Of a DNA stretch of 64,000 nt, positions 28,454-37,691 are shown piece by piece (the first letter of the stretch is position 1; every line of letters begins with the position of its first letter). Origin of the DNA: Kiloniella spongiae (GTDB lineage Bacteria; Pseudomonadota; Alphaproteobacteria; Kiloniellales; Kiloniellaceae); assembly GCF_001026905.1 (NCBI RefSeq), contig NZ_LAQL01000019.1, positions 28,292 through 92,291 of the forward strand. Reading direction: 5' to 3'. Position numbers and translations under genes: made by a program. A model generated the notes under the pieces. The model saw only the letters and a list, made by a program, of their open reading frames with translations. It did no database searches and was not told where the DNA came from.

Positions 28454-29722
28454 TCAAAACGGAGAAAGACTTTGCTGTTCATCCTCAACAGAACAAAAAC
28501 TTTCAGCAAATGCCAGAAGCTCCAAATCTGCCCCGTGCGCACCCATCAACGAAAGGCCAAGCGGGCAGCCATCGACAGCCGCCAGAGGCATGGTAATTTG
28601 TGGATTGCCAGCCAGGCCCGCAGCGGACGTTAATGATAAAATTTTCGATCTGTGAGCATTTAACACATCCAGATCTTCATTAATCCGTGGGGCAATTCCC
28701 GGGGCTGAGGGCAAACATACAACGGTCTTTGTTGGGATAAGAGCTTTCATGCGCGCCTTGAACAGCGACCTTTTCTCAAGGGCATCGTCAACCTGTTCAT
28801 CCGTAATGGTTTTCCGCCAATCCATCCGTTGTTGAATTTCCGGCCCCATTTTCGGTTTCACCCGATCAAACCATGCACCGTGGGTATCAATCACTTCGCG
28901 CCCTTGAGCAATCTGGAAAAGAGTTGCGAGACCCTGTAACCCCTTTGAGGCCTTATCATCAAAACCGAGTGCGTGGAAATTATCCGGATTTAAGGAAATA
29001 TATTCTGCTTTTCCCAGACGCTGCTCCAGCCGTTCCAGATGTGGTTTGAGAGCTGATCGTGACTTTTCATCCAGCATGTCAAAAGCATCAACAGCCACCA
29101 AAAGCTTTTCAGGCATTGCCCCTTGATCGGCCTTGGCTTCCATCAACACTTCACCGACCAGATTAAGCAACCAGGCATCACGAGCAAACCACCCAACCGT
29201 ATCAAAGCTGTCTGCGAGGGGAAGAACGCCTTCTTTGGTTATTCGGTCATGGGTCGGGCGCAGACCAAACAAACCGCAATAACTGCCCGGTATACGAATA
29301 GATCCCCCGGTATCTGAGCCCAAAGCAAAGTCAACCAATCCACCCGCCACAGCAGAGGCTGAACCGCTTGATGAGCCACCCGGAATGCGCCCCGGTGCTT
29401 CGGGGTTAGCGGGCGTACCATAATGATAGTTCTGTCCATCAAGACTACTGGCAAATTCATCTGTAATCGTCTTGCCGATCACCATGGCACCAGCATCCAG
29501 CAATTTTTGCACAACGACAGCATGTTTTTTCGACGGACGCCGACGGCTTTGCCAGTCAGGATTGCCATAGCCCGTCACATAGCCTTCCATGTCATAAATA
29601 TCTTTAACTGCAAAACCAAAGCCTTTCAAAGGCCCCTTTTCGGCCCCTTCAAAAGTCATATTGCCACCGGGAACAAAAGCACTAAGGCTGTCGAACATTC
29701 CAACCATTCCTTTTTCACTCAT
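28454..29722 (-). CDS. Amidase-signature-family enzyme
   Basis: A 422-residue amidase with the Ser-cisSer-Lys triad: lysine in FGFAVKDIYD (K40), the glycine/serine-rich GRIPGGSSSGSASA, and the nucleophile in GSDTGGSIRIPGSY (S141). It hydrolyses a carboxamide or a related bond; the substrate is unknown and it is a stand-alone amidase rather than GatA (no gatB or gatC near). Start codons at 29722, 29707 and 29698 are all possible; AAGGA is best spaced from 29698. The LysR and dehydrogenase genes nearby are unrelated. Confidence 0.88.
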   Translation of the reverse strand: MSEKGMVGMFDSLSAFVPGGNMTFEGAEKGPLKGFGFAVKDIYDMEGYVTGYGNPDWQSRRRPSKKHAVVVQKLLDAGAMVIGKTITDEFASSLDGQNYHYGTPANPEAPGRIPGGSSSGSASAVAGGLVDFALGSDTGGSIRIPGSYCGLFGLRPTHDRITKEGVLPLADSFDTVGWFARDAWLLNLVGEVLMEAKADQGAMPEKLLVAVDAFDMLDEKSRSALKPHLERLEQRLGKAEYISLNPDNFHALGFDDKASKGLQGLATLFQIAQGREVIDTHGAWFDRVKPKMGPEIQQRMDWRKTITDEQVDDALEKRSLFKARMKALIPTKTVVCLPSAPGIAPRINEDLDVLNAHRSKILSLTSAAGLAGNPQITMPLAAVDGCPLGLSLMGAHGADLELLAFAESFCSVEDEQQSLSPF

Positions 29723-29844
29723 CTCTGTTTAAATGAGTTACCTTTGAAAAGGCGGTACTGCAAGCGCACTTTAAAAAATTGAGGCCACACAATACCTGTA
29801 CGGTCTCCATCCTAACACCCTTCGTTATCAATACTATTGCTCGA

Positions 29845-30999
<1,155 letters not shown>

Positions 31000-31059
31000 T
31001 CAGCTTTTTGCCGAAAGATCGTTAGATCAGGCTATAAACTATCTCTCATACGAAGTAAT

Positions 31060-31087
31060 TAGTAATTTCAGTAAATAACTATTACTA
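31060..31087. promoter_or_regulatory. Inverted repeat between adhC and its divergent LysR gene
   Basis: TAGTAAT (31060-31066) and ATTACTA (31081-31087) are exact inverted repeats 14 bp apart, in the divergent promoter region. The size suits a LysR-type operator, although the classic T-N11-A core is not obvious. Confidence 0.4.
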
Positions 31088-31139
31088 TGTAGTAACAATT
31101 AAAACACATCGAAACATCATCAATAAAAGGGAAACAGAA

Positions 31140-32027
31140 TTGCATAACTGGGAGGGTATTACTGAGTTTGTTGCTGTCGCTGAACGTAACAGCTTTACAA
31201 AGGCTTCAAAATATCTGGACATATCAACGGCCCAAGTTAGCCGGCAAATCAATGCGTTGGAAGAAAGGCTAAACGTTAAACTGTTTTACAGAACAACCAG
31301 AAAAGTGACCATAACTGAAACCGGACAGATTTATTATAATCATTGCAGGCAAGTACTTGATAGCCTCACAGAAGCAGAACGCGTCATAACCGATCTTAAC
31401 CAATCACCCCAAGGAAGGTTAAACCTGACAGCGCCCGTGACTTATGGAGAAAGTGTCATTGCCCCTCTCGTAAATGATTTTGCACTAAAATATCCTGACC
31501 TTAAAATTGACTTAACATTGACGAACCAAAAACTTGATCTTGTCGCTGAAAGCTATGATTTAGCAATTCGCCTTGGTCAGCTGGAAGACAGTTCTATGAT
31601 TGCCAAGCGCCTTTCTTCACGAACAAATTACGTTTGTGCTTCTCCTCAATATTTCAAAAAACATCCTAAGCCACTTGATCTGGCAGAACTGGACCAACAC
31701 AATTGCCTAAGAGGAACATTGGATACTTGGCGTTTCAAAGTGAACAGCAAAAATCAACACATCCGGATCAAGGGAAGCTTGCAGTGCAACAGCGGTTGGT
31801 CCCTTGTCGATGCTGCATTAAAAGGGATCGGGCTTATCCAGTTACCAGATTATTATGTCCAATCGTACATAGAGACCGGCAGATTGCTTTCAGTATTAGA
31901 TCACGTTCGTTCATTTGACGATGGTATATGGGCCATATACCCGCATAATCGACAGCTCTCATCTAAAGTACGATTATTAATAGAGCATTTGAAACAGGGC
32001 TTAACACGAGAACCTTTACCCGCATAA
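31140..32027 (+). CDS. LysR-family transcriptional regulator
   Basis: A 295-residue LysR protein. HTH region (about 5-62; SFTKASKYLDISTAQVSRQINAL) and effector-binding domain (90-290) are of normal length. It starts with TTG, with AAGGG eight bases upstream. Divergent orientation to adhC suggests it controls the formaldehyde-detoxifying dehydrogenase. It is in the CrgA/DhcR-like group of LysR proteins that begin NWEGITEFVAVAERNSF. Confidence 0.88.
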   Translation: MHNWEGITEFVAVAERNSFTKASKYLDISTAQVSRQINALEERLNVKLFYRTTRKVTITETGQIYYNHCRQVLDSLTEAERVITDLNQSPQGRLNLTAPVTYGESVIAPLVNDFALKYPDLKIDLTLTNQKLDLVAESYDLAIRLGQLEDSSMIAKRLSSRTNYVCASPQYFKKHPKPLDLAELDQHNCLRGTLDTWRFKVNSKNQHIRIKGSLQCNSGWSLVDAALKGIGLIQLPDYYVQSYIETGRLLSVLDHVRSFDDGIWAIYPHNRQLSSKVRLLIEHLKQGLTREPLPA

Positions 32028-32033
32028 TCAGTC

Positions 32034-32369
32034 CTATATCTGTTTGGAATCTTCGTTTTCTTTCGGTTCCGGCGTTTCGTCCAGATCTTCCCAGTCATCT
32101 TTTTGTTTACGGCGGATAATGATATCACCATTTTCAGTAATAACGGGCATTTCGTATTGCGGAATAGAATCAATGACAAGGCTGAGGGATTTCATCATAA
32201 GCTCAAGGCTTTCCCGCGCTAATTCACCGGGGTTATCTTCTTCCTGTGCCCAGCTTTGTTGTGCAAAACCTGTTGAAAGCACAAGGCCACCAGCGACAGC
32301 GAGTGACAGAGAAAGCTTTTTAAAATTTATGTTAAAACCCGTGTCCGACTTCTGAGTGTTCTTTGTCAC
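32034..32369 (-). CDS. Small exported protein of unknown function
   Basis: A 111-residue protein with an N-terminal signal (basic region, then LSLSLAVAGGLVLSTGFAQQ with cleavage near SWAQ) and a short mature domain ELARESLELMMKSLSLVID then a conserved end YEMPVITENGDIIIRRK. Proteins of this pattern are widespread in alphaproteobacteria but unnamed. I chose GTG at 32369 because AGAGGA lies seven bases before it; the upstream in-frame ATGs at 32396 and 32453 lack such a site. The tail is acidic. Probably periplasmic. Confidence 0.65.
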   Translation of the reverse strand: MTKNTQKSDTGFNINFKKLSLSLAVAGGLVLSTGFAQQSWAQEEDNPGELARESLELMMKSLSLVIDSIPQYEMPVITENGDIIIRRKQKDDWEDLDETPEPKENEDSKQI

Positions 32370-32539
32370 AAGATCGTCCTCTTTGTGCTGTGTCATCTTT
32401 AATAAAGACCCGCATAAAAATTTCACATAAGAAATTCTCTGGCCATTATTCATCTATATAAACATTTAATTCTGGCGAAAGTCTGGCAGTATTGGGATTT
32501 TTACTTAGATGACACAAATTCCTTCAGTAAGGCCTTTAA

Positions 32540-33130
32540 TTAATCCAGAAGTTCCTTCAACTCTGCATCCAATCGAACAATATCTTCATCCATTCTGTCC
32601 AGAATATCAGAACGGGCCTCCTTCGCGGCCAAAGCCATATTTTTTATTGATTTTTTTGCCAAACCATTTGGTTGGCTTTGTTGAAAAAGTATCGTTTTAT
32701 TCTGTTCGACAACACTATAAAACCGCCGAATATCAGTCAAAGTTTCCGGACTCAATTCAAAAGTTGTCGAAGAATTTCGCATCGTTAGCCAGATCACATC
32801 ATCCAGCTTAAAGCTTTCGCGTGGCGCAAATCTAAGATCGTGCCATAACATAGGGCCCTCATTATAAGAACCAGCCCATTCTTCAACCTTAATAATATTA
32901 TCAGACACTTCCGCACGAAGCGATATTTCCAAATTACGCGTATCTGATAACCGTTGATAACGGTCAAAATTTATCGCAATTTCAAACCCTGCAAAACTCG
33001 CCAGATACACACCCAGCATCGTGGACAAAAGAATAACCGACTGTGTAAACCAAAATTCAAGATTCGGTTTGCCGCCAATACTCAAAAAACGAAATGGTTT
33101 TGCTAACGTTCGACCCATCATAAAGCGCAT
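32540..33130 (-). CDS. Single-pass membrane protein of unknown function
   Basis: A 196-residue protein with one N-terminal membrane helix (about residues 28-51, FTQSVILLSTMLGVYLASFAGF) followed by a charged, mostly helical region that could form a coiled coil (58-195; ends in DILDRMDEDIVRLDAELKEL). I do not recognise a family. It may be anchored in the inner membrane with its helical part in the periplasm. It lies downstream of gcrA but is separated from it by a strong terminator. Confidence 0.6.
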   Translation of the reverse strand: MRFMMGRTLAKPFRFLSIGGKPNLEFWFTQSVILLSTMLGVYLASFAGFEIAINFDRYQRLSDTRNLEISLRAEVSDNIIKVEEWAGSYNEGPMLWHDLRFAPRESFKLDDVIWLTMRNSSTTFELSPETLTDIRRFYSVVEQNKTILFQQSQPNGLAKKSIKNMALAAKEARSDILDRMDEDIVRLDAELKELLD

Positions 33131-33213
33131 TACATAAAAACCTAATTACAGCAGATAATAAAAAGATCACGCCCGAAATAACGCATCAAGAAAATTAAAT
33201 ACCCAGTCACAAA

Positions 33214-33237
33214 AAAGGGTGCCATTCGGCACCCTTT
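33214..33237. terminator. Terminator of gcrA
   Basis: AAAGGGTGCC-ATTC-GGCACCCTTT, a perfect 10-bp stem with a 4-nt loop. Read on the minus strand it is followed by six T, so it ends the gcrA transcript 25-48 bp after the stop codon. Confidence 0.9.
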
Positions 33238-33261
33238 CAAATATATGCTTAAACCACAGAC

Positions 33262-33984
33262 CTAGGCCTGTTTGTTTCCAGCTTCAGTAGTCTTGGCTTC
33301 TTCGCCGTCGCTACTCTTTTGGTTCTCATTACTTGAATTACTATTGTTACTGTTACTGCTGCTACGGCTGCTTTTCGTAATATAAGCACGCGCACAGTGT
33401 TCAGCACAATAAGGCTTACTTGGAACAGCAGGCGCTCCACAAAAATGGAAATCCGCATCCCCGGGATCACCATGCGGCCAAAGACATTTTGGCCCTTTGC
33501 GCTTTTCCATTGCCCCACTGAAAAGCTTGCGATCGGCTGCATCCATGCTGGCTTTACGACGTGCTTTTGCCGGCAGTGAAGCTGCTTTGATTTCCGCTGC
33601 TGTCGGCTTAGACGCTGGCGTCACAGGCCGAGGTGCTGCAACGCGTGCCGCGGGCGCAACAGGCGCTTTTGGCTTTGGCGGAACAGGTGTAGAAACGGGC
33701 TTAGCAGCGACAGGTGCAGCAGGTTTAACCGCTGGTTTTGGTGCCGCTGGTGCTGTTGGCTTAACAGCTTTAGGAGCTGCTTTTTTAGCCGGAGCATCTT
33801 TTTTCGTGCCGTCGCTTTTTGCACTTCGTTTAATAGGGGAAGGTCTCGCCGCCAGTTTCATCCGGTGCGCCTTACCAACCACGGCGTTTTTGGAAACGCC
33901 CAGCATTTTTCCTATTTGTGAAGCACTATGGCCTTCTGCCCATAGTTTTTTCAGAAGCTCGATACGCTCTTCCGTCCAGTTCAT
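33262..33984 (-). CDS. gcrA: Cell-cycle regulator GcrA
   Basis: A 240-residue GcrA: N-terminal DNA-binding domain MNWTEERIELLKKLWAEGHS and ASQIGKMLGVSKNAVVGKAH (recognises methylated GANTC), an unusually long Ala/Pro/Lys-rich linker (about 50-150) and the conserved C-terminal domain with GPKCLWPHGDPGDADFHFC and KPYCAEHCARAYI, which binds RNA polymerase sigma70. GcrA works with the CcrM methyltransferase to drive S-phase gene expression. The Ser/Asn-rich tail after position 210 is low complexity. AAGG precedes the ATG. Tandem GANTC sites lie upstream. Confidence 0.95.
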   Translation of the reverse strand: MNWTEERIELLKKLWAEGHSASQIGKMLGVSKNAVVGKAHRMKLAARPSPIKRSAKSDGTKKDAPAKKAAPKAVKPTAPAAPKPAVKPAAPVAAKPVSTPVPPKPKAPVAPAARVAAPRPVTPASKPTAAEIKAASLPAKARRKASMDAADRKLFSGAMEKRKGPKCLWPHGDPGDADFHFCGAPAVPSKPYCAEHCARAYITKSSRSSSNSNNSNSSNENQKSSDGEEAKTTEAGNKQA

Positions 33985-34342
33985 CTAGACTGCCTTAAAG
34001 TGTAAATTAAAATAAATATGAAGCGAAAACCAAGACACTTATCAAGCTCCCCAGTTACCGCGAATGACGGGGTACCTTATAGATTTAGGTAACCCGAGTC
34101 GAGTCTCTGATTTGAAATATCTTTCGATAAATCACCGATAACGCCAAAAATCAGGTAAAAGTTCTCAAACTTCTCACATTTTTTGATGATGTCATGTCTT
34201 ACCGCTCCAAACGGTGTGAGGAGCTAAACACCTAAGCCACTCTTGTCAATAAAAGAGTGATATTCTTTGAAGACCAGTCAGCGTAAACACCCCATCCAAA
34301 ATGATCATTACAATAGTAAAAAATCATAAATTTCGTTGAGAA
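33985..34342. other. Intergenic region upstream of gcrA
   Basis: About 360 bp holding the gcrA promoter, the tandem GANTC sites and an imperfect inverted repeat. No gene is visible. Confidence 0.5.
34096..34105. promoter_or_regulatory. Tandem GANTC (CcrM) sites upstream of gcrA
   Basis: GAGTCGAGTC contains two directly abutting GANTC motifs, the CcrM methylation site to which GcrA responds, about 112 bp upstream of the gcrA start. Just before them GGGGTACC and GGTAACCC form an imperfect inverted repeat (about 34070-34095). Confidence 0.5.
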
Positions 34343-35401
34343 TTACTCAGCAGCTATCGATGCAGCCTCAAACGGGTTTTCTGTTTTATCTGCTTGAAGA
34401 GCTGGTTCATTTGAGATTTTATCTTCAAGAGTTTCCAACAATAGCCTTCGGACCAATCCCGTTTGTTTATGCCCGCTATCTTTTTGGAATTTTTTTACTG
34501 CTTCAGACGTTTTAGGGCCCGTCTTACCATCGGCACTACCTTCCAGATAACCAAGGGCAATCAATAGTTGCTGCGCTTCTTTGATTTGATCTTCAGGTAA
34601 TTCAAGTGTCGAAAAGAAACGGGCAATCGTGACGTGCCCGGCCTGTTCAGCCATATATTCAGCCGTCTCACCAACAGTGTCTTCTTGCTCAATGTTAGCA
34701 CCGGATTTGACCATAAACTCAACCAGAGACCTGTTTCCGGCAACAGAGGCCGCCATCAAGGCCGTCATCCCCAGAGGATCAGCAACATTAAGCTCGGCAC
34801 CCGCCTCGATCAGCGTCTTGGATGTCACTTTATGATTGTTAAGGGCCGCCAGCATTAGGGCTGTCCAACCGTCTTTGTCTTTTTTGTTGAGATCAAATCC
34901 GCCAGCGATCATTTCTTTAATCGTTTTGACCGTGCCTTTTTCTGCCGCTTTGAACCAGCGTAGTGTTTTCTTTTCCTGCGCTGTTAGTTCCGTTTTTTCG
35001 GCACCCGGTTTAACGTCAATCGGTTCCCAGCTTGCCACAAGTTTTTGCGCCAGCGCCAATTCTTCTTTCGAAAAATTCTCAACGAGATTCTGTTGTTCTT
35101 TTGCAGCAATCTTTATCTGTTGTTGAGCAGCTAACGTAAAGTAAAGCGAAGCCACTACCTTGTCTTCATTGGTTCCCTTGCCATCGCGGTAAAGACGCGC
35201 AAGCTCCAGCTGAGACTTTGCTTCACCTCGATCTGCACTGGTATGCCAATAGCGAAAAGCCGTCGAATAGTCTTCAGCATCAAACGCCTTTTTGCCCTCT
35301 GCAAAATCAGCATAGGCAACTCTTGGATTGATCCCCCCCAGGATAATCGTAAGTATCAACATACCGACAAACGGCAACAGGTCGAAAATTGGCTTTCGCA
35401 T
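34343..35401 (-). CDS. Exported Sel1-repeat / ankyrin / peptidoglycan-binding-like protein
   Basis: A 352-residue exported protein that strings three modules together: signal or anchor (about 8-28), a Sel1/TPR-like stretch (35-75; AFRYWHTSADRGEAKSQLEL), three or more ankyrin repeats (155-255; DGWTALMLAALNNHKVTSK and LGMTALMAASVAGNRSLVEF) and a C-terminal peptidoglycan-binding-1-like segment (260-325; LLIALGYLEGSADGKTGPKT). A role in the cell envelope is likely. Start is uncertain; MRKPIFDLL at 35401 puts the signal at the extreme N-terminus. Confidence 0.8.
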   Translation of the reverse strand: MRKPIFDLLPFVGMLILTIILGGINPRVAYADFAEGKKAFDAEDYSTAFRYWHTSADRGEAKSQLELARLYRDGKGTNEDKVVASLYFTLAAQQQIKIAAKEQQNLVENFSKEELALAQKLVASWEPIDVKPGAEKTELTAQEKKTLRWFKAAEKGTVKTIKEMIAGGFDLNKKDKDGWTALMLAALNNHKVTSKTLIEAGAELNVADPLGMTALMAASVAGNRSLVEFMVKSGANIEQEDTVGETAEYMAEQAGHVTIARFFSTLELPEDQIKEAQQLLIALGYLEGSADGKTGPKTSEAVKKFQKDSGHKQTGLVRRLLLETLEDKISNEPALQADKTENPFEAASIAAE

Positions 35402-35431
35402 TAACAACACCGTGATATATTCCGCAAACAA

Positions 35432-35450
35432 CATCCCTGTAACAGGGATG
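35432..35450. promoter_or_regulatory. Short perfect hairpin ahead of the Sel1/ankyrin gene
   Basis: CATCCCTG-TAA-CAGGGATG is an 8-bp perfect inverted repeat 31-49 bp upstream of the chosen start. It may be an operator or a leader hairpin. Confidence 0.35.
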
Positions 35451-35595
35451 CTACCGGGATCCCCCAACTAAGGTCGCACTCTATCCCGAAATGAATGGCC
35501 CTCGGGATAATTGGACCTATATAGTACAACAATACATAGAAAGTACATAACCAAACATTTCTATTTTTTACACAGGAATTGAGTTCAAAGCAACC

Positions 35596-35997
35596 ATGCG
35601 AACAAACAAGTGGATCATCAGCGGTTTAGCAGTTATTGCCCTCCTATCGCTCTCATTATTTTTTGTATTTCCTCAAGAAGAACCCGCCCCCGATCAGCGT
35701 CAATTTATCCGCGCTGCGGTTGGTAATTACGGATCACTAAAAGACAAAGGGATCGGACAGGTCGAAATCCTTTCTGATCGCGAAGTACGCTTTCTGATTA
35801 CCGGCGGATCTGATGACACTGCGCTGTCTCAAGAAGCCTTGGATAACAATCTTGAAAGTTTCTGCACCCTCTTGCTTCAAGAAACTTCTAAAAGTCCTGT
35901 TAAAATAGACCCGGACACAGAATTTGAACTGAGTTATCACCATCGTCAAATTACTGCCATAAGTGGTGTTTATAGCTGTAAAAATGCAAAAATCTGA
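35596..35997 (+). CDS. Small membrane-anchored protein of unknown function
   Basis: A 133-residue protein with a single N-terminal helix (about 6-27, WIISGLAVIALLSLSLFFVF) acting as signal anchor, then a soluble periplasmic-type domain of about 100 residues with two cysteines (C92 and C128 approx) that could pair. I do not recognise a family. Its end overlaps the start of murI by 14 bp, suggesting co-transcription. The ribosome site is weak. Confidence 0.6.
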   Translation: MRTNKWIISGLAVIALLSLSLFFVFPQEEPAPDQRQFIRAAVGNYGSLKDKGIGQVEILSDREVRFLITGGSDDTALSQEALDNNLESFCTLLLQETSKSPVKIDPDTEFELSYHHRQITAISGVYSCKNAKI

Positions 35998-36928
35998 TAA
36001 ATCACAACCAAACCAGTCTAGCACGTCGAACCAATCGAACCCGATTGGTGTTTTTGATTCCGGGTCCGGCGGTTTGACCGTCTTACATGCGCTTCAAGCC
36101 ACCTTACCAACGCATGATTTCCTCTATTTCGGGGATCACCAGCACGCGCCTTACGGCGAGAAAACGGGGCCGGAAGTTTATGAAATGACACGGCAGGCCG
36201 TTCAATTTCTTTTTGATCAGGGATGCAATCTTGTCATTTTGGCCTGCAACACAGCTTCGGCCATTGCCTTACGAAAATTGCAACAGGAATGGTTGCCTTC
36301 CTATGCGCCGGGCAAACGTATTCTTGGTGTGCTGGTTCCCATGGTAGAAACCATTACTGATCGCCCATGGATTAAATGGGAACAGCACCCCCAACAATAT
36401 CTACAGGGAACCGTCGGCATTTTTGCAACCAAAGCTACGGTAAGAAGTAAGACGTTTCTCGTTGAAATTAAAAAGCGCGCGCCACAACTTGATGTCATCC
36501 AACAAGCTTGCCCGGACCTGGTTCCTGCTCTAGAGGCGAAAAAAGACACGGCAACGACAGATTCATTGGTCGAAGGGTATGTTCGCCAACTGGTTGAGAA
36601 AAACAACAAAGTCCCCAACTGGATCATGCTGGGTTGTACGCACTACCCCTTGCTCAAAGATGCCTTTGAAAAAGCCGCTGCAAAAATCATCGGCAATATC
36701 ATGGGCCAGGGTGTTCCCATTCTCTGCCAACCCTCAATCTGTGCGGACAGCCTGAAAGATTACCTGAAAAGGCACCCAGAACTGACAACCGAAACAACAA
36801 GATCACAAGGAAAAACCACGTATTTCACCTCGGGAAATTCAGCACACGTTGAAAGTGCAACAGACATTTTTTGCCCAGGCATCAAATCATCTGAGGCATC
36901 CAGCTCTAAATGGCAACAAATAGAGTGA
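35984..36928 (+). CDS. murI: Glutamate racemase
   Basis: A 314-residue racemase that makes D-glutamate for peptidoglycan. Both catalytic cysteines are visible: VILACNTASAIAL (C88) and MLGCTHYPLL (C218). The N-terminal IGVFDSGSGGLTVL and DHQHAPYGEK segments are typical. I placed the start at MQKSDKSQ, inside the preceding gene; an in-frame GTG seven codons earlier is possible. The polar N-terminal leader (about 18 residues) and the C-terminal tail are slightly longer than usual. Confidence 0.95.
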   Translation: MQKSDKSQPNQSSTSNQSNPIGVFDSGSGGLTVLHALQATLPTHDFLYFGDHQHAPYGEKTGPEVYEMTRQAVQFLFDQGCNLVILACNTASAIALRKLQQEWLPSYAPGKRILGVLVPMVETITDRPWIKWEQHPQQYLQGTVGIFATKATVRSKTFLVEIKKRAPQLDVIQQACPDLVPALEAKKDTATTDSLVEGYVRQLVEKNNKVPNWIMLGCTHYPLLKDAFEKAAAKIIGNIMGQGVPILCQPSICADSLKDYLKRHPELTTETTRSQGKTTYFTSGNSAHVESATDIFCPGIKSSEASSSKWQQIE

Positions 36929-36950
36929 AGTTAGCTCTATATTTCTATGC

Positions 36951-37691
36951 CTATTGAGCGTCGTGAAAGATAATGCCCAGTGTATGACGCTGACCGGACC
37001 TGATTTCACTTACGCCATGGCGCATATTCACTCGGTAGGTGCCACGTGTTCCCTGTTTGGGGCGATGACGAACGGGAAAGATAACCGCATCCCCTTGATC
37101 TAGCGGAATAACTTCTACACGTGATTGCATCCTGGGACGCTGTTCTGTGAGAACAAACTCACCACCTGTAAAATCTTGTCCCGGCTTCGAAAGCAAACAA
37201 GCCATTTGCAACGGAAAGACCAACTCTCCGTATACGTCCTGATGCAAACAGTTATAATCCCCCGAACCATATTGTAAGAGCAAAGGTGTTGCTTTCACTT
37301 GTCCTGCTTTGTAGCACAAGTCGAGATACTGTTGATGCGTCTTAGGAAACCGCTGATCCACATTCATCTGCTCGTTCCATCTGTTACTGATCTGGGCCAG
37401 CGGCTCATAGAGTTCGCTTCGTAAACAAGCGATCAGATCAGGTAAAGGATAGTTAAAATACTTGTATTCTCCCTGTCCGAAACCGTGTCGGGACATCACG
37501 ACCCGGGAGCGATAAGGACCGTCTGCGTCATAATTACGAGCTAAAGCAACACAAACTGATTCAGAAAGAACTCCCTTGAGAATAGCATAGCCTTTTTCAT
37601 CAAGATTGTGGGTGATCTCTTCACCGGATATTGCACAAGACAATCGGTCAGTCGAAATTTCTGCCGTGCTCAGATTTTCAAATAGGGTCAT
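36951..37691 (-). CDS. 2-oxoglutarate/Fe(II)-dependent oxygenase, alkylation-repair associated
   Basis: A 246-residue oxygenase with the iron-binding facial triad H150-x-D152 in CLHQDVYGELVFPLQ and H225 in NMRHGVSEIRSG, plus a 2-oxoglutarate-binding arginine nearby (R235). It overlaps ada by 4 bp (ATGA), so the two form one operon. By context it may hydroxylate and so reverse alkyl damage, as AlkB does, but its sequence is not classical AlkB; it belongs to a group often found beside ada. The substrate is not established. Confidence 0.82.
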   Translation of the reverse strand: MTLFENLSTAEISTDRLSCAISGEEITHNLDEKGYAILKGVLSESVCVALARNYDADGPYRSRVVMSRHGFGQGEYKYFNYPLPDLIACLRSELYEPLAQISNRWNEQMNVDQRFPKTHQQYLDLCYKAGQVKATPLLLQYGSGDYNCLHQDVYGELVFPLQMACLLSKPGQDFTGGEFVLTEQRPRMQSRVEVIPLDQGDAVIFPVRHRPKQGTRGTYRVNMRHGVSEIRSGQRHTLGIIFHDAQ

